DNA of 64,000 nt from Sva-07 sp963743825 (GTDB lineage: Bacteria > Actinomycetota > Acidimicrobiia > Acidimicrobiales > Ilumatobacteraceae). A program made the translations under genes and the position numbers. The DNA lies in contig CAVURC010000018.1 in the NCBI GenBank assembly GCA_963743825.1, positions 124,001 to 188,000 of the forward strand, read 5' to 3'. Under the pieces are notes generated by a model that saw nothing but the letters and a program-made list of their open reading frames with translations, made no database searches and was not told the DNA's origin. The first letter of the stretch is position 1, and the number at the start of each line of letters is the position of its first letter. This document shows positions 45,270-53,631 of this stretch, one piece after another.

Positions 45270-45314
45270 TCTCGGCGGATGTGGTGTCAACAGTCGCGAC
45301 CAGCTCCGCTGAGA
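45270..45314. repeat. 45-bp palindromic repeat, copy B
   Basis: Starts TCTCGGCGGATGTGG and ends CCAGCTCCGCTGAGA; the inner AGTCGCGACCAG is identical to copy A. It lies in the divergent space between the DUF559 gene (start 45215) and the PHP gene (start 45403), where neither gene needs a terminator. Confidence 0.78.
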
Positions 45315-45402
45315 GTTGCGCAGCACCGAGTCGCGTCGGGGATCGGCCGTCGCAGCGGGCGTTCTCTCCTGGGTGCCGTCACCTGCGGGTACCATCGGCG
45401 CG

Positions 45403-46434
45403 ATGACGGTGCCCGACGCGATGACGCCCGAGCAGGCGATCCTGCGGGTCATCCATTGCCTCGATCGGGCACACGAGAGCGGCTTCAAGTCGAAGGCCTT
45501 CGTCCGTGCGCTGGATGTGGTGCGCTCCACGCCGCCCGACGAACTGGCCGAACGCGCTGGCGCCGGCACGCTGACCGATCTCGACGGCATCGGATCGTCG
45601 ACGGCCGCCGTGATCGCCGATGCGCTCGCGGGTCGCGAGCCGGCGTATCTCGCCAAGATCGAGGCCGAGTCGCAGGTGCCGATCACCCCCGAGGGCCAGG
45701 TGTACCGCAACGCCCTGAAGGGCGACTGCCACCTCCACTCCACCTGGAGCGACGGCGGCGCACCGATCGAGGCGATGGCGGCAACGGCGATCGCCATCGG
45801 CCACGAGTACATGGTGCAGACCGACCATTCGGCCCGCCTCACGATCGCTCACGGTTTGAACGAGCAGCGTCTCACCGAGCAGCTCGACCAGATCGCCGCG
45901 ATCAATGCCGACATCGCGGCGGCGGGTCACGAGTTCCGGATCCTCGCCGGCATGGAGGTCGACATCCTCGAGGACGGATCGCTCGACCTCGCCGACCACA
46001 TGCTGGAACGGCTCGACGTGGTGGTGGCGAGCGTCCATTCGAAGCTGCGGATGGAACGCCGGCAGATGACCGAACGGATGCTGATGGCGGTCGCGTCACC
46101 GCATGTCGACATCCTCGGCCACTGCACCGGCCGGATGATCGGCAAGCGGCCGCCGTCGGAGTTCGACGCCGACTACGTCTTCGCGGCGTGCGCGCAGTTC
46201 AACACGGCGGTCGAGATCAACTGCCGGCCGGAGCGTCTCGATCCACCCCGCGAACTGCTCGACGTGGCGATCGAGTACGGCTGCTGGTTCTCGATCGACA
46301 CCGACGCGCACGCCACCGGACAGCTCGAGTGGCAGGCGCTCGGATGCGACCGCGCCGCCGAGCGTGGCGTCCCCATCGAGAGGGTCATCAACACGATGCC
46401 CGTCGACGACCTCCTCGCCTGGACGGCCGGCTGA
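45403..46434 (+). CDS. PHP-domain phosphoesterase with N-terminal helix-hairpin-helix region
   Basis: 343 residues from ATG 45403. Residues about 15-85 form a HhH-like region (LTDLDGIGSSTAAVIADAL) as in PolX; the PHP domain begins KGDCHLHSTWSDG (HxH) and continues with VQTDHSARLTIAHGL, LAGMEVDILEDGSLDL, VVASVHSKLRM, DILGHCTGRMIG and FSIDTDAHATGQL, supplying the usual metal ligands. It equals the C-terminal half of family X polymerases without the polymerase. Probably a metal-dependent phosphatase or 3'-5' exonuclease. Confidence 0.85.
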   Translation: MTVPDAMTPEQAILRVIHCLDRAHESGFKSKAFVRALDVVRSTPPDELAERAGAGTLTDLDGIGSSTAAVIADALAGREPAYLAKIEAESQVPITPEGQVYRNALKGDCHLHSTWSDGGAPIEAMAATAIAIGHEYMVQTDHSARLTIAHGLNEQRLTEQLDQIAAINADIAAAGHEFRILAGMEVDILEDGSLDLADHMLERLDVVVASVHSKLRMERRQMTERMLMAVASPHVDILGHCTGRMIGKRPPSEFDADYVFAACAQFNTAVEINCRPERLDPPRELLDVAIEYGCWFSIDTDAHATGQLEWQALGCDRAAERGVPIERVINTMPVDDLLAWTAG

Positions 46435-46440
46435 GAATCA

Positions 46441-46473
46441 GTTGACACGCGGGGTATGACCCCGCGTCTCAAC
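46441..46473. terminator. Hairpin 3' of the PHP gene
   Basis: GTTGACACGCGGGGT, loop ATG, ACCCCGCGTCTCAAC: 15-bp stem with a single C/C mismatch. The same outer sequence (TTGAGACGCGGGGT) appears in the mfd element, but here ATG replaces the CAG centre. Confidence 0.65.
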
Positions 46474-46517
46474 GTACTACGGTCACGAATCACGTCACTT
46501 GAACTGGGGGGTTCGCG

Positions 46518-48269
46518 ATGGTGGACAAGTGGTTGGTCGAGACCGATCTGAGCGACGAGTGGAACTTCTACACGCGAGCGAATGTCGGGGAAGTCTTCCC
46601 GGATCCGGTGGCGCCGCTGTCGTTCGCGTACTTCCAACACTCCGGCGGGCTGGGCGGTTCGGAGATGGGGTTCCGCAACGCGTACTATCGCATCGGCGCG
46701 ATGGAGCGGGGTGAGCTCCCCGAGGACCAGTGTGTGTTCATCGGCGTGACGGGCGGCTACTGCTATCTCAACGCCAGCGCATTGCGCATGCTCGGCCACC
46801 GGGCACCGGGCATGACGGTGCAGGACATCGACGACGCGTTCTTCGGGAGCGCCCCCGGTGTTCCCGAGTTCGTCGTCAAACCCGGGTTCGACCGTCCGGA
46901 CCTGACGGAGAAGATCGGGGCGACGTTCAACTGGGCGCTGACCACACCCGATCTGCCGGACGTGAAGCGGCACGAGGAGTTGATGAACGATCTCCGGCGG
47001 AACCGTCCGGACCTCACGGCGATGTCGGACCGTGAGCTGATCGAGTCGGCGCTCGCCCTCGCGGACGAGTACTTCGAGATGCTCTTCACCGAGCACATCT
47101 TCGTCTCGTTCCTCGCGACGCTGCCGAACGGCATCATCACGAAGGTGTGTGCGGCGGTCGGTCGCGAGACCGACACGCTGAAGCTGCTCGCGGGACTCGG
47201 CGACGTCGAATCGGCCGAACCGGCGATGGTGATGTGGGACCTCGGTCGGATGGCGGCGGCATCACCGGACCTCGGCGCGCTCTTCGACGCCGGGTATGCC
47301 GGGCTGTACGACCGGCTGGTCGCGAGCGACAGCCCCGACGCCGAGGCATTCCTCGACGCGTTCGCCGACTTCACCTTCCACTACGGCTGCCGCGGTCCGA
47401 ACGAGTGGGAAACCCGATCGCCGACGTGGGAAACCCAGCCCGATCTTGCCCTCGCCGCGATCGACCGGATGCGTCTCTCCGACGAGTCCGCGGCGCCACG
47501 AAAGCACAACACCGATCGTGCCGATGAACGCGAGGCGATCGGCGCCGAGATCGCTGCGATGCTGGAGGGCGATCCGGAGACCCAGGGTCAGTTCATCGCC
47601 GCGCTCCACGCTGCCACGGTGTTCATGCCCGGCCGGGAGCGCACCAAGACGAACGCCATCAAGCTCGTCCAGGAGTTGCGAGTGCGCTACAACGAGTTCG
47701 GTCGACGTCGGGTGGCCGATGGCACGTTCCACAAGATCAACGACTTCGGTCTGCTCACACGCGACGAACTCCTCGAGGCGATCGACGACCCGGGCAAGTT
47801 CACGCCGGTGCTCCGTGAGCGCGAGGCGCTGATCGACGAGGTGTCGGCGTTGCAGGAGCCGTTCCTGTTCCACGGCGGCCGACCCGACATGGCGTCGTAT
47901 CCCCGCCGCGACGCAGTCGAGATCATCGAGGTCGACGAAGGTGAGGTCCTGCAAGGTGTGGCGGGATGCCCTGGTGTGGTGACGGGGATTGTCCGGGTGG
48001 TGCTCGACTCGCACGACCCGACGGCGCTGGCGCCCGGCGACATACTCGTCGCGCCGATCACCGATCCGTCGTGGACACCGTTGTTCGTGCCGGTGGCCGC
48101 TGTGGTGGTCGATGTGGGCGCGCCGTTGAGTCACGCCATCATCGTCAGCCGCGAGCTCGGGATCCCGTGTGTGGTGTCGGTGACCGATGCCACCAAGCGC
48201 ATCCCCGACGGCGCCACGATCGAGGTCAACGGCGACATCGGCGTCGTCACCGTGATCTCGATCCCCTGA
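46518..48269 (+). CDS. PEP-utilising enzyme with swivelling phospho-His domain but no ATP-grasp domain
   Basis: 583 residues; GAACTGGGGGG lies upstream of ATG 46518. The C-terminal 80 residues are the PEP-utiliser mobile domain: GCPGVVTGIVRVVLDSHDPT, APITDPSWTPLFVPVAAVVV, then GAPLSHAIIVSRELGIPCVV, with the phospho-accepting His near residue 539. The preceding 450 residues resemble the helical middle domain of PEP synthases and rifampicin phosphotransferase. The N-terminal ATP-binding domain of those enzymes is absent, and none is encoded next to it. It may need a separate kinase subunit or have lost phosphotransfer. Substrate unknown. Confidence 0.8.
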   Translation: MVDKWLVETDLSDEWNFYTRANVGEVFPDPVAPLSFAYFQHSGGLGGSEMGFRNAYYRIGAMERGELPEDQCVFIGVTGGYCYLNASALRMLGHRAPGMTVQDIDDAFFGSAPGVPEFVVKPGFDRPDLTEKIGATFNWALTTPDLPDVKRHEELMNDLRRNRPDLTAMSDRELIESALALADEYFEMLFTEHIFVSFLATLPNGIITKVCAAVGRETDTLKLLAGLGDVESAEPAMVMWDLGRMAAASPDLGALFDAGYAGLYDRLVASDSPDAEAFLDAFADFTFHYGCRGPNEWETRSPTWETQPDLALAAIDRMRLSDESAAPRKHNTDRADEREAIGAEIAAMLEGDPETQGQFIAALHAATVFMPGRERTKTNAIKLVQELRVRYNEFGRRRVADGTFHKINDFGLLTRDELLEAIDDPGKFTPVLREREALIDEVSALQEPFLFHGGRPDMASYPRRDAVEIIEVDEGEVLQGVAGCPGVVTGIVRVVLDSHDPTALAPGDILVAPITDPSWTPLFVPVAAVVVDVGAPLSHAIIVSRELGIPCVVSVTDATKRIPDGATIEVNGDIGVVTVISIP

Positions 48270-48295
48270 GCGCGCCGAATCGGACCACCCCAACC

Positions 48296-48348
48296 CCGAA
48301 ATGTGCGCTGAAATGTGCACTGAGCGCACACCTCAGCTCATTTTTCGG
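48296..48348 (-). repeat. 53-bp palindromic element E7 (inverted, remote copy)
   Basis: Left end CCGAAATGTGCGC, right end CTCATTTTTCGG; exactly 53 bp, 20 kb from the main cluster. Between convergent genes, 26 bp after the PEP-utiliser stop. Reverse-complemented it agrees with E6 over most of its right half. Confidence 0.85.
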
Positions 48349-48364
48349 ATGGGGGGTCGGTCGG

Positions 48365-49547
48365 TCAGGCCATCATGGCGCCGTAGGCGGCGAGCAGGAG
48401 GCCGGCGCCGCGCATGTCGCCGGTGGTGCCTTCGCCCATCCTGTTCATCACGTAGCTGAAGCTCATCTGGGCGTCGACGTCGATGATCGCGAGCGAGCCG
48501 CCCCAACCTCCCCAGAAGCAGGTGCGCGGGTTCGGCACGGGCAGCATCTCGCCCGGCAGTCCGAAGCCCATCCCGAGCTTGAGCGGGAGCGGCAGGATGA
48601 GGTCGGGGCCCTCGTACTGCACGTCGAAGATCCGATGCGACGCCTTCCTCCGACAGCAGTGTGATGCCGTTGGCCGTGCCGCCGCACGCGGTCGGTGTGT
48701 GGCAGAGCGCCACCGAGCGGGCGTTGCCATGGCCGCCCGCCGCCGGGATCTCGGCACGGCGCCAGTCCTTGCGCCACGAGAACTCGGCGCCGATGATCGG
48801 GTTGCTGAACGTGCGCATGGCGATCGAGTCGGGATCGATGTCGGCGGCCGTTAGCATGCGACGACGGCGGGATCACGCCGAGCGACGCGCGGGTCGCACT
48901 CCGGTGGCGTGCCGATGTGGAAGTCGGCGCCGAGCGGGCCGGCGACCTCGTCGGCGAAGAACGTGCCGAGCGTGCGACCGTCGACGCGCTTGACGATCTC
49001 GCCGAGCAGGTAACCCTGGCTGATCGCGTGGTAGCCCGACTGTGTTCCCGGCTCCCACCACGGTGCCTGAGCGGCGTGCAGTTTGACGAGCTTGTCGTGG
49101 TCGAGGAGGTCGAACATCGTGAGCGGTTCGTCCCATCCGGGTAGCCCGGCGGTGTGGCTGAGCACGTGGCGCGTGGCGACGGCCTCCTTGCCGGCGGCGG
49201 CGAACTCTGGCCAGTAGGTGGCGATTGGTTCGTACAGATCGAGTTCACCCCGGTCGGCGAGCATGAGACAGCACAGTGCCGCCATGGTCTTGGTGGTCGA
49301 CCACACGTTGATGATCGTGTCTTCCTGCCACGTCGCCCTCGACGCCGGGCACGCCGGCGTCGTCGTCGTCGGGTCCGTCGAACGTGGCCGTGCCGCCCCA
49401 CAGATCGACGACCGGCACACCCGCGATGGTGATGGCGACCGATGCACCGACGTCGTCCTGGGTGGCGAAGTTGTTCTCGAACGCCGTTCGTACCGCCTCG
49501 AATCCTGGTGCCACGGTGCCATGGATGGGGGTCTCGTTGCTCGACAT
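48365..49547 (-). CDS. Serine hydrolase of the beta-lactamase/EstB family, about four frameshifts
   Basis: Starts MSSNETPIHGTVAPGFEAVR. The SxxK motif is in NVWSTTKTMAALCCLMLAD (Ser and Lys of STTK), and the second motif is the Tyr in GTQSGYHAISQGYLLGEIVK. It ends FWGGWGGSLAIIDVDAQMSF, an expected third-motif region (HTG/WGG type). This is the class C beta-lactamase-like esterase group, which hydrolyses esters or acts as a peptidase; antibiotic resistance cannot be inferred. Extra bases near 49330-49334, two between about 48860 and 48905, and one near 48643-48648. Deleting four bases gives 392 residues. Confidence 0.8.
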
Positions 49548-49621
49548 CCCGGCAACGTAGCGTGACCGGTCTGTTGGGGTCGGGTCCGGAATGACCGGGG
49601 CGCTCGGTAGCATTGCTGGCT

Positions 49622-49705
49622 ATGTCGAAGAAGACCAAGAAGAAGAAGGCCAAGATGCGCCGCTCGAAGGCGAATCATGGCAAGCGCCCCAACATGGGTC
49701 GCTGA
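49622..49705 (+). CDS. Large ribosomal subunit protein bL37
   Basis: 27 residues: MSKKTKKKKAKMRRSKANHG then KRPNMGR. The SKANHGKRPN end matches the 24-residue bL37 described in mycobacterial ribosomes, found near the peptidyl-transferase region. No Shine-Dalgarno sequence; TAGCAT lies 8 bases before the ATG, which would give an almost leaderless mRNA. Easily missed because of its size. Confidence 0.78.
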   Translation: MSKKTKKKKAKMRRSKANHGKRPNMGR

Positions 49706-49744
49706 CGAGCTGATTCCTGCCCCGTCGGACCTCGTCGCCGCACC

Positions 49745-50368
49745 GTGAGCCCCCGAGTCGAGTGGCTCACCGTGTCGGGTGATCCCGACGCCTGGAGATC
49801 GCTCGGTCTGATCGTCACCGACGACGGACACGTGCCGCTGTACGGCACCTCGCTCCACATCGTTGCCCCCGACGAATCGGCTGTTCCGTCCGGCATCACC
49901 GGTTGGACGTTGAGCGGCATTCCCGCTCACGACGCATCGATCGATGGTCTGTCGACCACGATCGTCCCTGCCGGCACTCCTGTGTTCGCCGACCATCCGC
50001 TCGGCGCGATCGGGCTCGACCACGTCGTGGTGATGACCGCTCAGCTCGATCGCACGAGTGCCGCGATCGCCGAGGCGACCGGCTGCGAACTCAAGCGGAT
50101 CCGCGAGGTCGGCACGATGCGCCAGGGCTTCCACCGGATCGGTTCCGGCGGCCTGATCGTCGAGTTGGTCGAGCGTCCCGAGGTTCCCGACGGTCCTGCT
50201 GCGTTCTGGGGCATCGTGATCAACGTCGACGATCTCGACGTGGCCTGCGCGCTGATCGGCGACGATCGGATCTCGCCGCCGAAGGACGCCGTACAACCCG
50301 GCCGTCGCATCGCCACGATCCGCAACGAGGTGGGCCTCGGCCTGCCCGTTGCGCTCATGACCCCCTGA
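49745..50368 (+). CDS. Glyoxalase/VOC-like protein
   Basis: 207 residues from GTG 49745. The second half has the betaalphabetabetabeta pattern of VOC domains: GLDHVVVMTAQLDRTSAAIA, then MRQGFHRIGSGGLIVELVER with a Glu ligand candidate and FWGIVINVDDLDVACALIG. The metal site is incomplete as read (His in GLDHVV and Glu in IVELVE). Enzymatic role unknown. Convergent with the surface-protein gene, overlapping it by 14 bp at the ends. Confidence 0.7.
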   Translation: MSPRVEWLTVSGDPDAWRSLGLIVTDDGHVPLYGTSLHIVAPDESAVPSGITGWTLSGIPAHDASIDGLSTTIVPAGTPVFADHPLGAIGLDHVVVMTAQLDRTSAAIAEATGCELKRIREVGTMRQGFHRIGSGGLIVELVERPEVPDGPAAFWGIVINVDDLDVACALIGDDRISPPKDAVQPGRRIATIRNEVGLGLPVALMTP

Positions 50369-52973
50369 GCCCGCTTCGCCGTCGCGCGAGGAGCACGAGG
50401 CCGGCGCCGATCATCGACATCGCGAGCGCCGCGGTGGCGACCTCCTGCGCACGAGCGCTGCCGGTCCGTGGGAGCGAACTCGGCCCCGGCGGCATGACGA
50501 TTGCCGCGGGCAGGGTGGTGGATGGGGTCGTCGCCGTCGATGTCATGGGTGTCGTCGATGTCATGGGTGTCGTGGATGTCGTGGTGGATGTCGGCGTGGT
50601 CGTTGGCGCGGTGGCGGTTGTGGTCGCGGGTGGCGTGGGTGTCGTGGATGGCGCGGCCCGGACCGTTTGGGCCAGGTCGTCGCAGTCGTCGTGCGCCGCG
50701 ATCAGCGAGTCGTCGATCAGGAGGTGTTCGAAGGCGACGAACACGCCCGCGCCGGGTAGCTCAGCGCCTCGAACCTCGACCGTCCCGGACGGCTCCGTCG
50801 GCTCGAACTCGACGCTCGCCCGGACGTCGGTCGGCACGCACGTACCGTTGGCGAGGCGCTCGTGGAGGGTCATCTCCAACCGGTAGGTCTCGCCGCTCGC
50901 AAGACCCGCGTAGTGCACCACGTCGACGATCGGCCCGGGTGGCGGTGCACCCTCGGCCAGTTGCAGGCTCGATGTGAGCGCCGGGAAGTACACGGTCTGG
51001 TCGAGGTCGTCGGGGTCAATGTGCTCGGCGACGACTCGCCCGCTCACGGTCACGATCCGTTCGAACGCCACGGCCACGGTCCCGCGATCGATCGCGCCGG
51101 CCAGGGCGCCAGACAGCTCGATGCGTACCTCGACCGAACCGTCGGGCGAGTCGGGGACGAATGCCGTCTCGCCGGTGACCGGTGGGCACGACGAGTCGCA
51201 GGTGCCGTCGCGAACGACGAGCTGGCCGCGGGCGATGTACGCGGTGCCCGGAACGAGCCCCCGGTAGCTGATGGCGTCGACGATCGCACCGGGGGTCGGG
51301 CCAGCCGGCGTGCCGGGCGTCGAGTCGAACGTCCGGTCCCGAAGGTCGATGAACTTGTCGCCGTCGGCCGCGTCGGATGCACGCGTGGTGATCGACGGTG
51401 TCGGCACCGTGTTGGTGTAGACGAATTCGGCCTCGATCGTGTCGGGTGCCGCTACGCCGACGGGATCGAATCGGACATCGATCGGGCCGCCGTCGCGCAA
51501 CCCGGCCGCCCACACGGGACGGCCGACCTCCACGATCCGGTAGTCACCGGCGACGCCGCCGATCGGGGGCGTGCGGCCGTCAGCCCGCGTGGTCACTGTG
51601 GCGATGGTCGACCCGCCGGAGTGCACGTCGAATACGAACCCGGACATGTCGCGGGCGCCCTGCACGTCGATCGCGTCGAGTGTCTTGCGCACCAGGAACT
51701 GTCCGACCACCGGGGCGGCGACTGCCTGATGCACCGACGCCGACTGCGGCGGCCCGCTCCAGGTGACCTGGCCCTGCACGCCGGTGCCCGAGTACAGATC
51801 GATGCTGGCGGTCGGCGCCTGCGAGTGGAAGGCCAGTTCCCAGTCGGGCCCGGGAATCGCCACGTCGAAGCGGGCGACACCGGCGGTATCGGTGACGTCG
51901 GCGCCCAGCTGGTTCGCGGCGAGGGCGAATCGGGGGTCGGCCGCCAACGATGCGGCCATGTCGAGAGTTGGCCATCCGGTCAGCTCGGCTGCGTTCCATC
52001 GGGCGAGATCGTCGGTGGTGTCAGCGGTGGGGTCGACGCGGGCGACCGCACCGACCGACCGTTCGGCGCCCATGCCGATGCCGGACAGCTGCACTACGGG
52101 CACGAAGCCGACCGGCTTGCCCGTCGAGTCGATCACCCGAACGGCGAGGTGATACGTGCCGGCGACGGTCGGCGCGGCCCCGCCCGGCGTGTCCCACACC
52201 ATCTCGAGTCGGACGCCGCCCACGGCGTGCTGGAGGTCGGCGACTGCTGCCATCCGCTGCGCCATCTCGTAGCCGTTGCGGAGAGCAGCGAACTCGCCGC
52301 CGGAGCCGTTGACGATCGCGGTGTCGCGGGCGAGCTTGCGGCCGGCGATGACGCCCGACGGGCTGACGTCGTCGACGAACATCTTCACGCCGAAGCCGAC
52401 GGCAACCTGTCGTCGGCGGGTGTACTCGCCGCCTCCGAACAGCGACGGCTGCTGCCACTCGCCCGACGGCACGTCGTACGCCCCGCTCGCATCGATGCCG
52501 TAGGGCGCCACACGGTCGCCGCCGAACGAGGCCATGAGCGCGGCGGCCCGAGCCATCTCGCCGGCATCCCAGGCGGCCGGGTCTGGCTGGAGCACCACGG
52601 TGCCTTTGCCCTCGACGTCCTCCACCACGCAGTACCCAAGGCCCATCGAGTTGTTGCTCGACGGCGGGATGCTCCACAGCGAGCCGTACTGGGCGCCGAT
52701 GAAGGCGAAGGCACCGCCATTGCCACCCGACCCGGTGCCCGGCCACGACTCGATGGTCGGCGACGGCGCCACCTCTCCGCCGAACCCGTTGCGGGCAGTG
52801 CCGGCGGCGCCGTGGGCGAATCGGCCGGCGGGTGGGGGAGCGGCATCGCTCGACGGGGTGGAGCCCGTGCCGCCGATGGTGAGCAGTGCCACCACTGCGA
52901 GCGCGAGCATCGCAGTGATCGGGTCGCTCCGGCTCGCTCGGCCGTGTACGGCCGGATGTCGAAATCTGTGCAT
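50355..52973 (-). CDS. Large secreted surface protein with VaFE/TQ ester-bond repeats and LPRTG sorting signal
   Basis: 872 residues; CGGGAGGG precedes the start. Signal peptide near residues 1-44 (AMLALAVVALLTIGGTGS). After a domain with a Cys (LGYCVVEDVEGKG) comes a collagen-binding-B-like segment, then a T-Q ester-bond (VaFE) domain: VPTPSITTRASDAADGDKFI, AISYRGLVPGTAYIARGQLV, VAFERIVTVSGRVVAEHIDP, and DLDQTVYFP with the Gln. A second, shorter repeat follows (VVHYAGLASGETYRLEMTLH, DDCDDLAQTV). A Thr-rich linker precedes LPRTG (about residues 834-838), a hydrophobic helix and RRRSGLRGS. Wall-anchored adhesin or pilin-like protein; no sortase gene is in the window. Confidence 0.85.
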   Translation of the reverse strand: MHRFRHPAVHGRASRSDPITAMLALAVVALLTIGGTGSTPSSDAAPPPAGRFAHGAAGTARNGFGGEVAPSPTIESWPGTGSGGNGGAFAFIGAQYGSLWSIPPSSNNSMGLGYCVVEDVEGKGTVVLQPDPAAWDAGEMARAAALMASFGGDRVAPYGIDASGAYDVPSGEWQQPSLFGGGEYTRRRQVAVGFGVKMFVDDVSPSGVIAGRKLARDTAIVNGSGGEFAALRNGYEMAQRMAAVADLQHAVGGVRLEMVWDTPGGAAPTVAGTYHLAVRVIDSTGKPVGFVPVVQLSGIGMGAERSVGAVARVDPTADTTDDLARWNAAELTGWPTLDMAASLAADPRFALAANQLGADVTDTAGVARFDVAIPGPDWELAFHSQAPTASIDLYSGTGVQGQVTWSGPPQSASVHQAVAAPVVGQFLVRKTLDAIDVQGARDMSGFVFDVHSGGSTIATVTTRADGRTPPIGGVAGDYRIVEVGRPVWAAGLRDGGPIDVRFDPVGVAAPDTIEAEFVYTNTVPTPSITTRASDAADGDKFIDLRDRTFDSTPGTPAGPTPGAIVDAISYRGLVPGTAYIARGQLVVRDGTCDSSCPPVTGETAFVPDSPDGSVEVRIELSGALAGAIDRGTVAVAFERIVTVSGRVVAEHIDPDDLDQTVYFPALTSSLQLAEGAPPPGPIVDVVHYAGLASGETYRLEMTLHERLANGTCVPTDVRASVEFEPTEPSGTVEVRGAELPGAGVFVAFEHLLIDDSLIAAHDDCDDLAQTVRAAPSTTPTPPATTTATAPTTTPTSTTTSTTPMTSTTPMTSTATTPSTTLPAAIVMPPGPSSLPRTGSARAQEVATAALAMSMIGAGLVLLARRRSGLRGS

Positions 52974-53137
52974 GGTGGTGTCCCTCCCGCGGTGTCGTTG
53001 CCGACGAGTGGGCGCGCGGGCGGGCCTCGGAGAAACCGGTGAGAGTTCGGCGTCAGCCGGGATTGCTCGTCCCGGGTGTGTGTGAGCAACAACGTGACCG
53101 ATGGCGATCGGCGCTCACACAGATTTCGATCCGGGAG

Positions 53138-53400
53138 TCAGGGCACCCACCAGCCGTTGAGGTCGACGATGAGTTTGCCGCCGCTCGACGACACGAGGCA
53201 GCGCCGATCAGCGGGACGATGGCGCCGTTGGCGCTGACGGAGCCGACGTTCGGGTCGAGCGTGGAGGTCTCGCTCCTCTCCTTGGTGATCGTGAACGAAT
53301 TGGTCCACGGCCGTGTCCGACTCGCCGGTCTCGACGGCGAATGAGTTCCACCCCGCCTGTCCGTCTGCACGAGGTCAAGGATCGGGCCGACGCATCGGCT
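53138..53400 (-). pseudogene. Relic of a secreted-protein C-terminal domain
   Basis: In two minus-strand frames one reads TSTLDPNVGSVSANGAIVPL then IGA, and after a one-base shift near 53185 CLVSSSGGKLIVDLNGWWVP and a stop. The pattern VANxxxVP...G...CL.SS...LIVDVNGWF is a common C-terminal motif of secreted actinobacterial proteins. No start or upstream domain is seen, so it is a fragment. It might also be a gene broken by an assembly indel. Confidence 0.4.
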
Positions 53401-53545
53401 CAGGGCGTTACCGTGACCACTCTGAGTGATCAATTCGGACGCGGTCGTGTGCCGGCCGAGCGGACAGATCCCCTTCCAGAGCAATGAAATCGGGACCTTC
53501 GGGTCACGTTGACGGAATTCTGACGAGATCCTGACACAATGCCAC

Positions 53546-53576
53546 TTGACCACGGGTAGTGGCATCGGTCTAGAGT
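53546..53576 (+). promoter_or_regulatory. Candidate promoter of the exopolysaccharide locus
   Basis: TTGACC (53546) and TAGAGT (53571) with a 19-bp spacer. The box lies within GGTCTAGAGTGA, similar to CGTCTAGGTTGA before the paralogous gene at 59250. The rest of the 53400-53545 stretch shows nothing else I recognise. Confidence 0.4.
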
Positions 53577-53631
53577 GACCGGAGCGAGATCGGACGAGCG
53601 GAGTTCAGACGAGCGGGGTTCAAAGGCGGAC

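Noticed and set aside
48365..49547. Antibiotic-resistance beta-lactamase
   Set aside because: The SxxK/Tyr pattern and WGG region fit the broad EstB-like esterase/peptidase group; nothing in context supports beta-lactam hydrolysis.
53053..53565. Complete minus-strand gene of 170 codons
   Set aside because: Only the last part resembles protein sequence and that needs a frame change; the first half has no support, so only a relic is reported.
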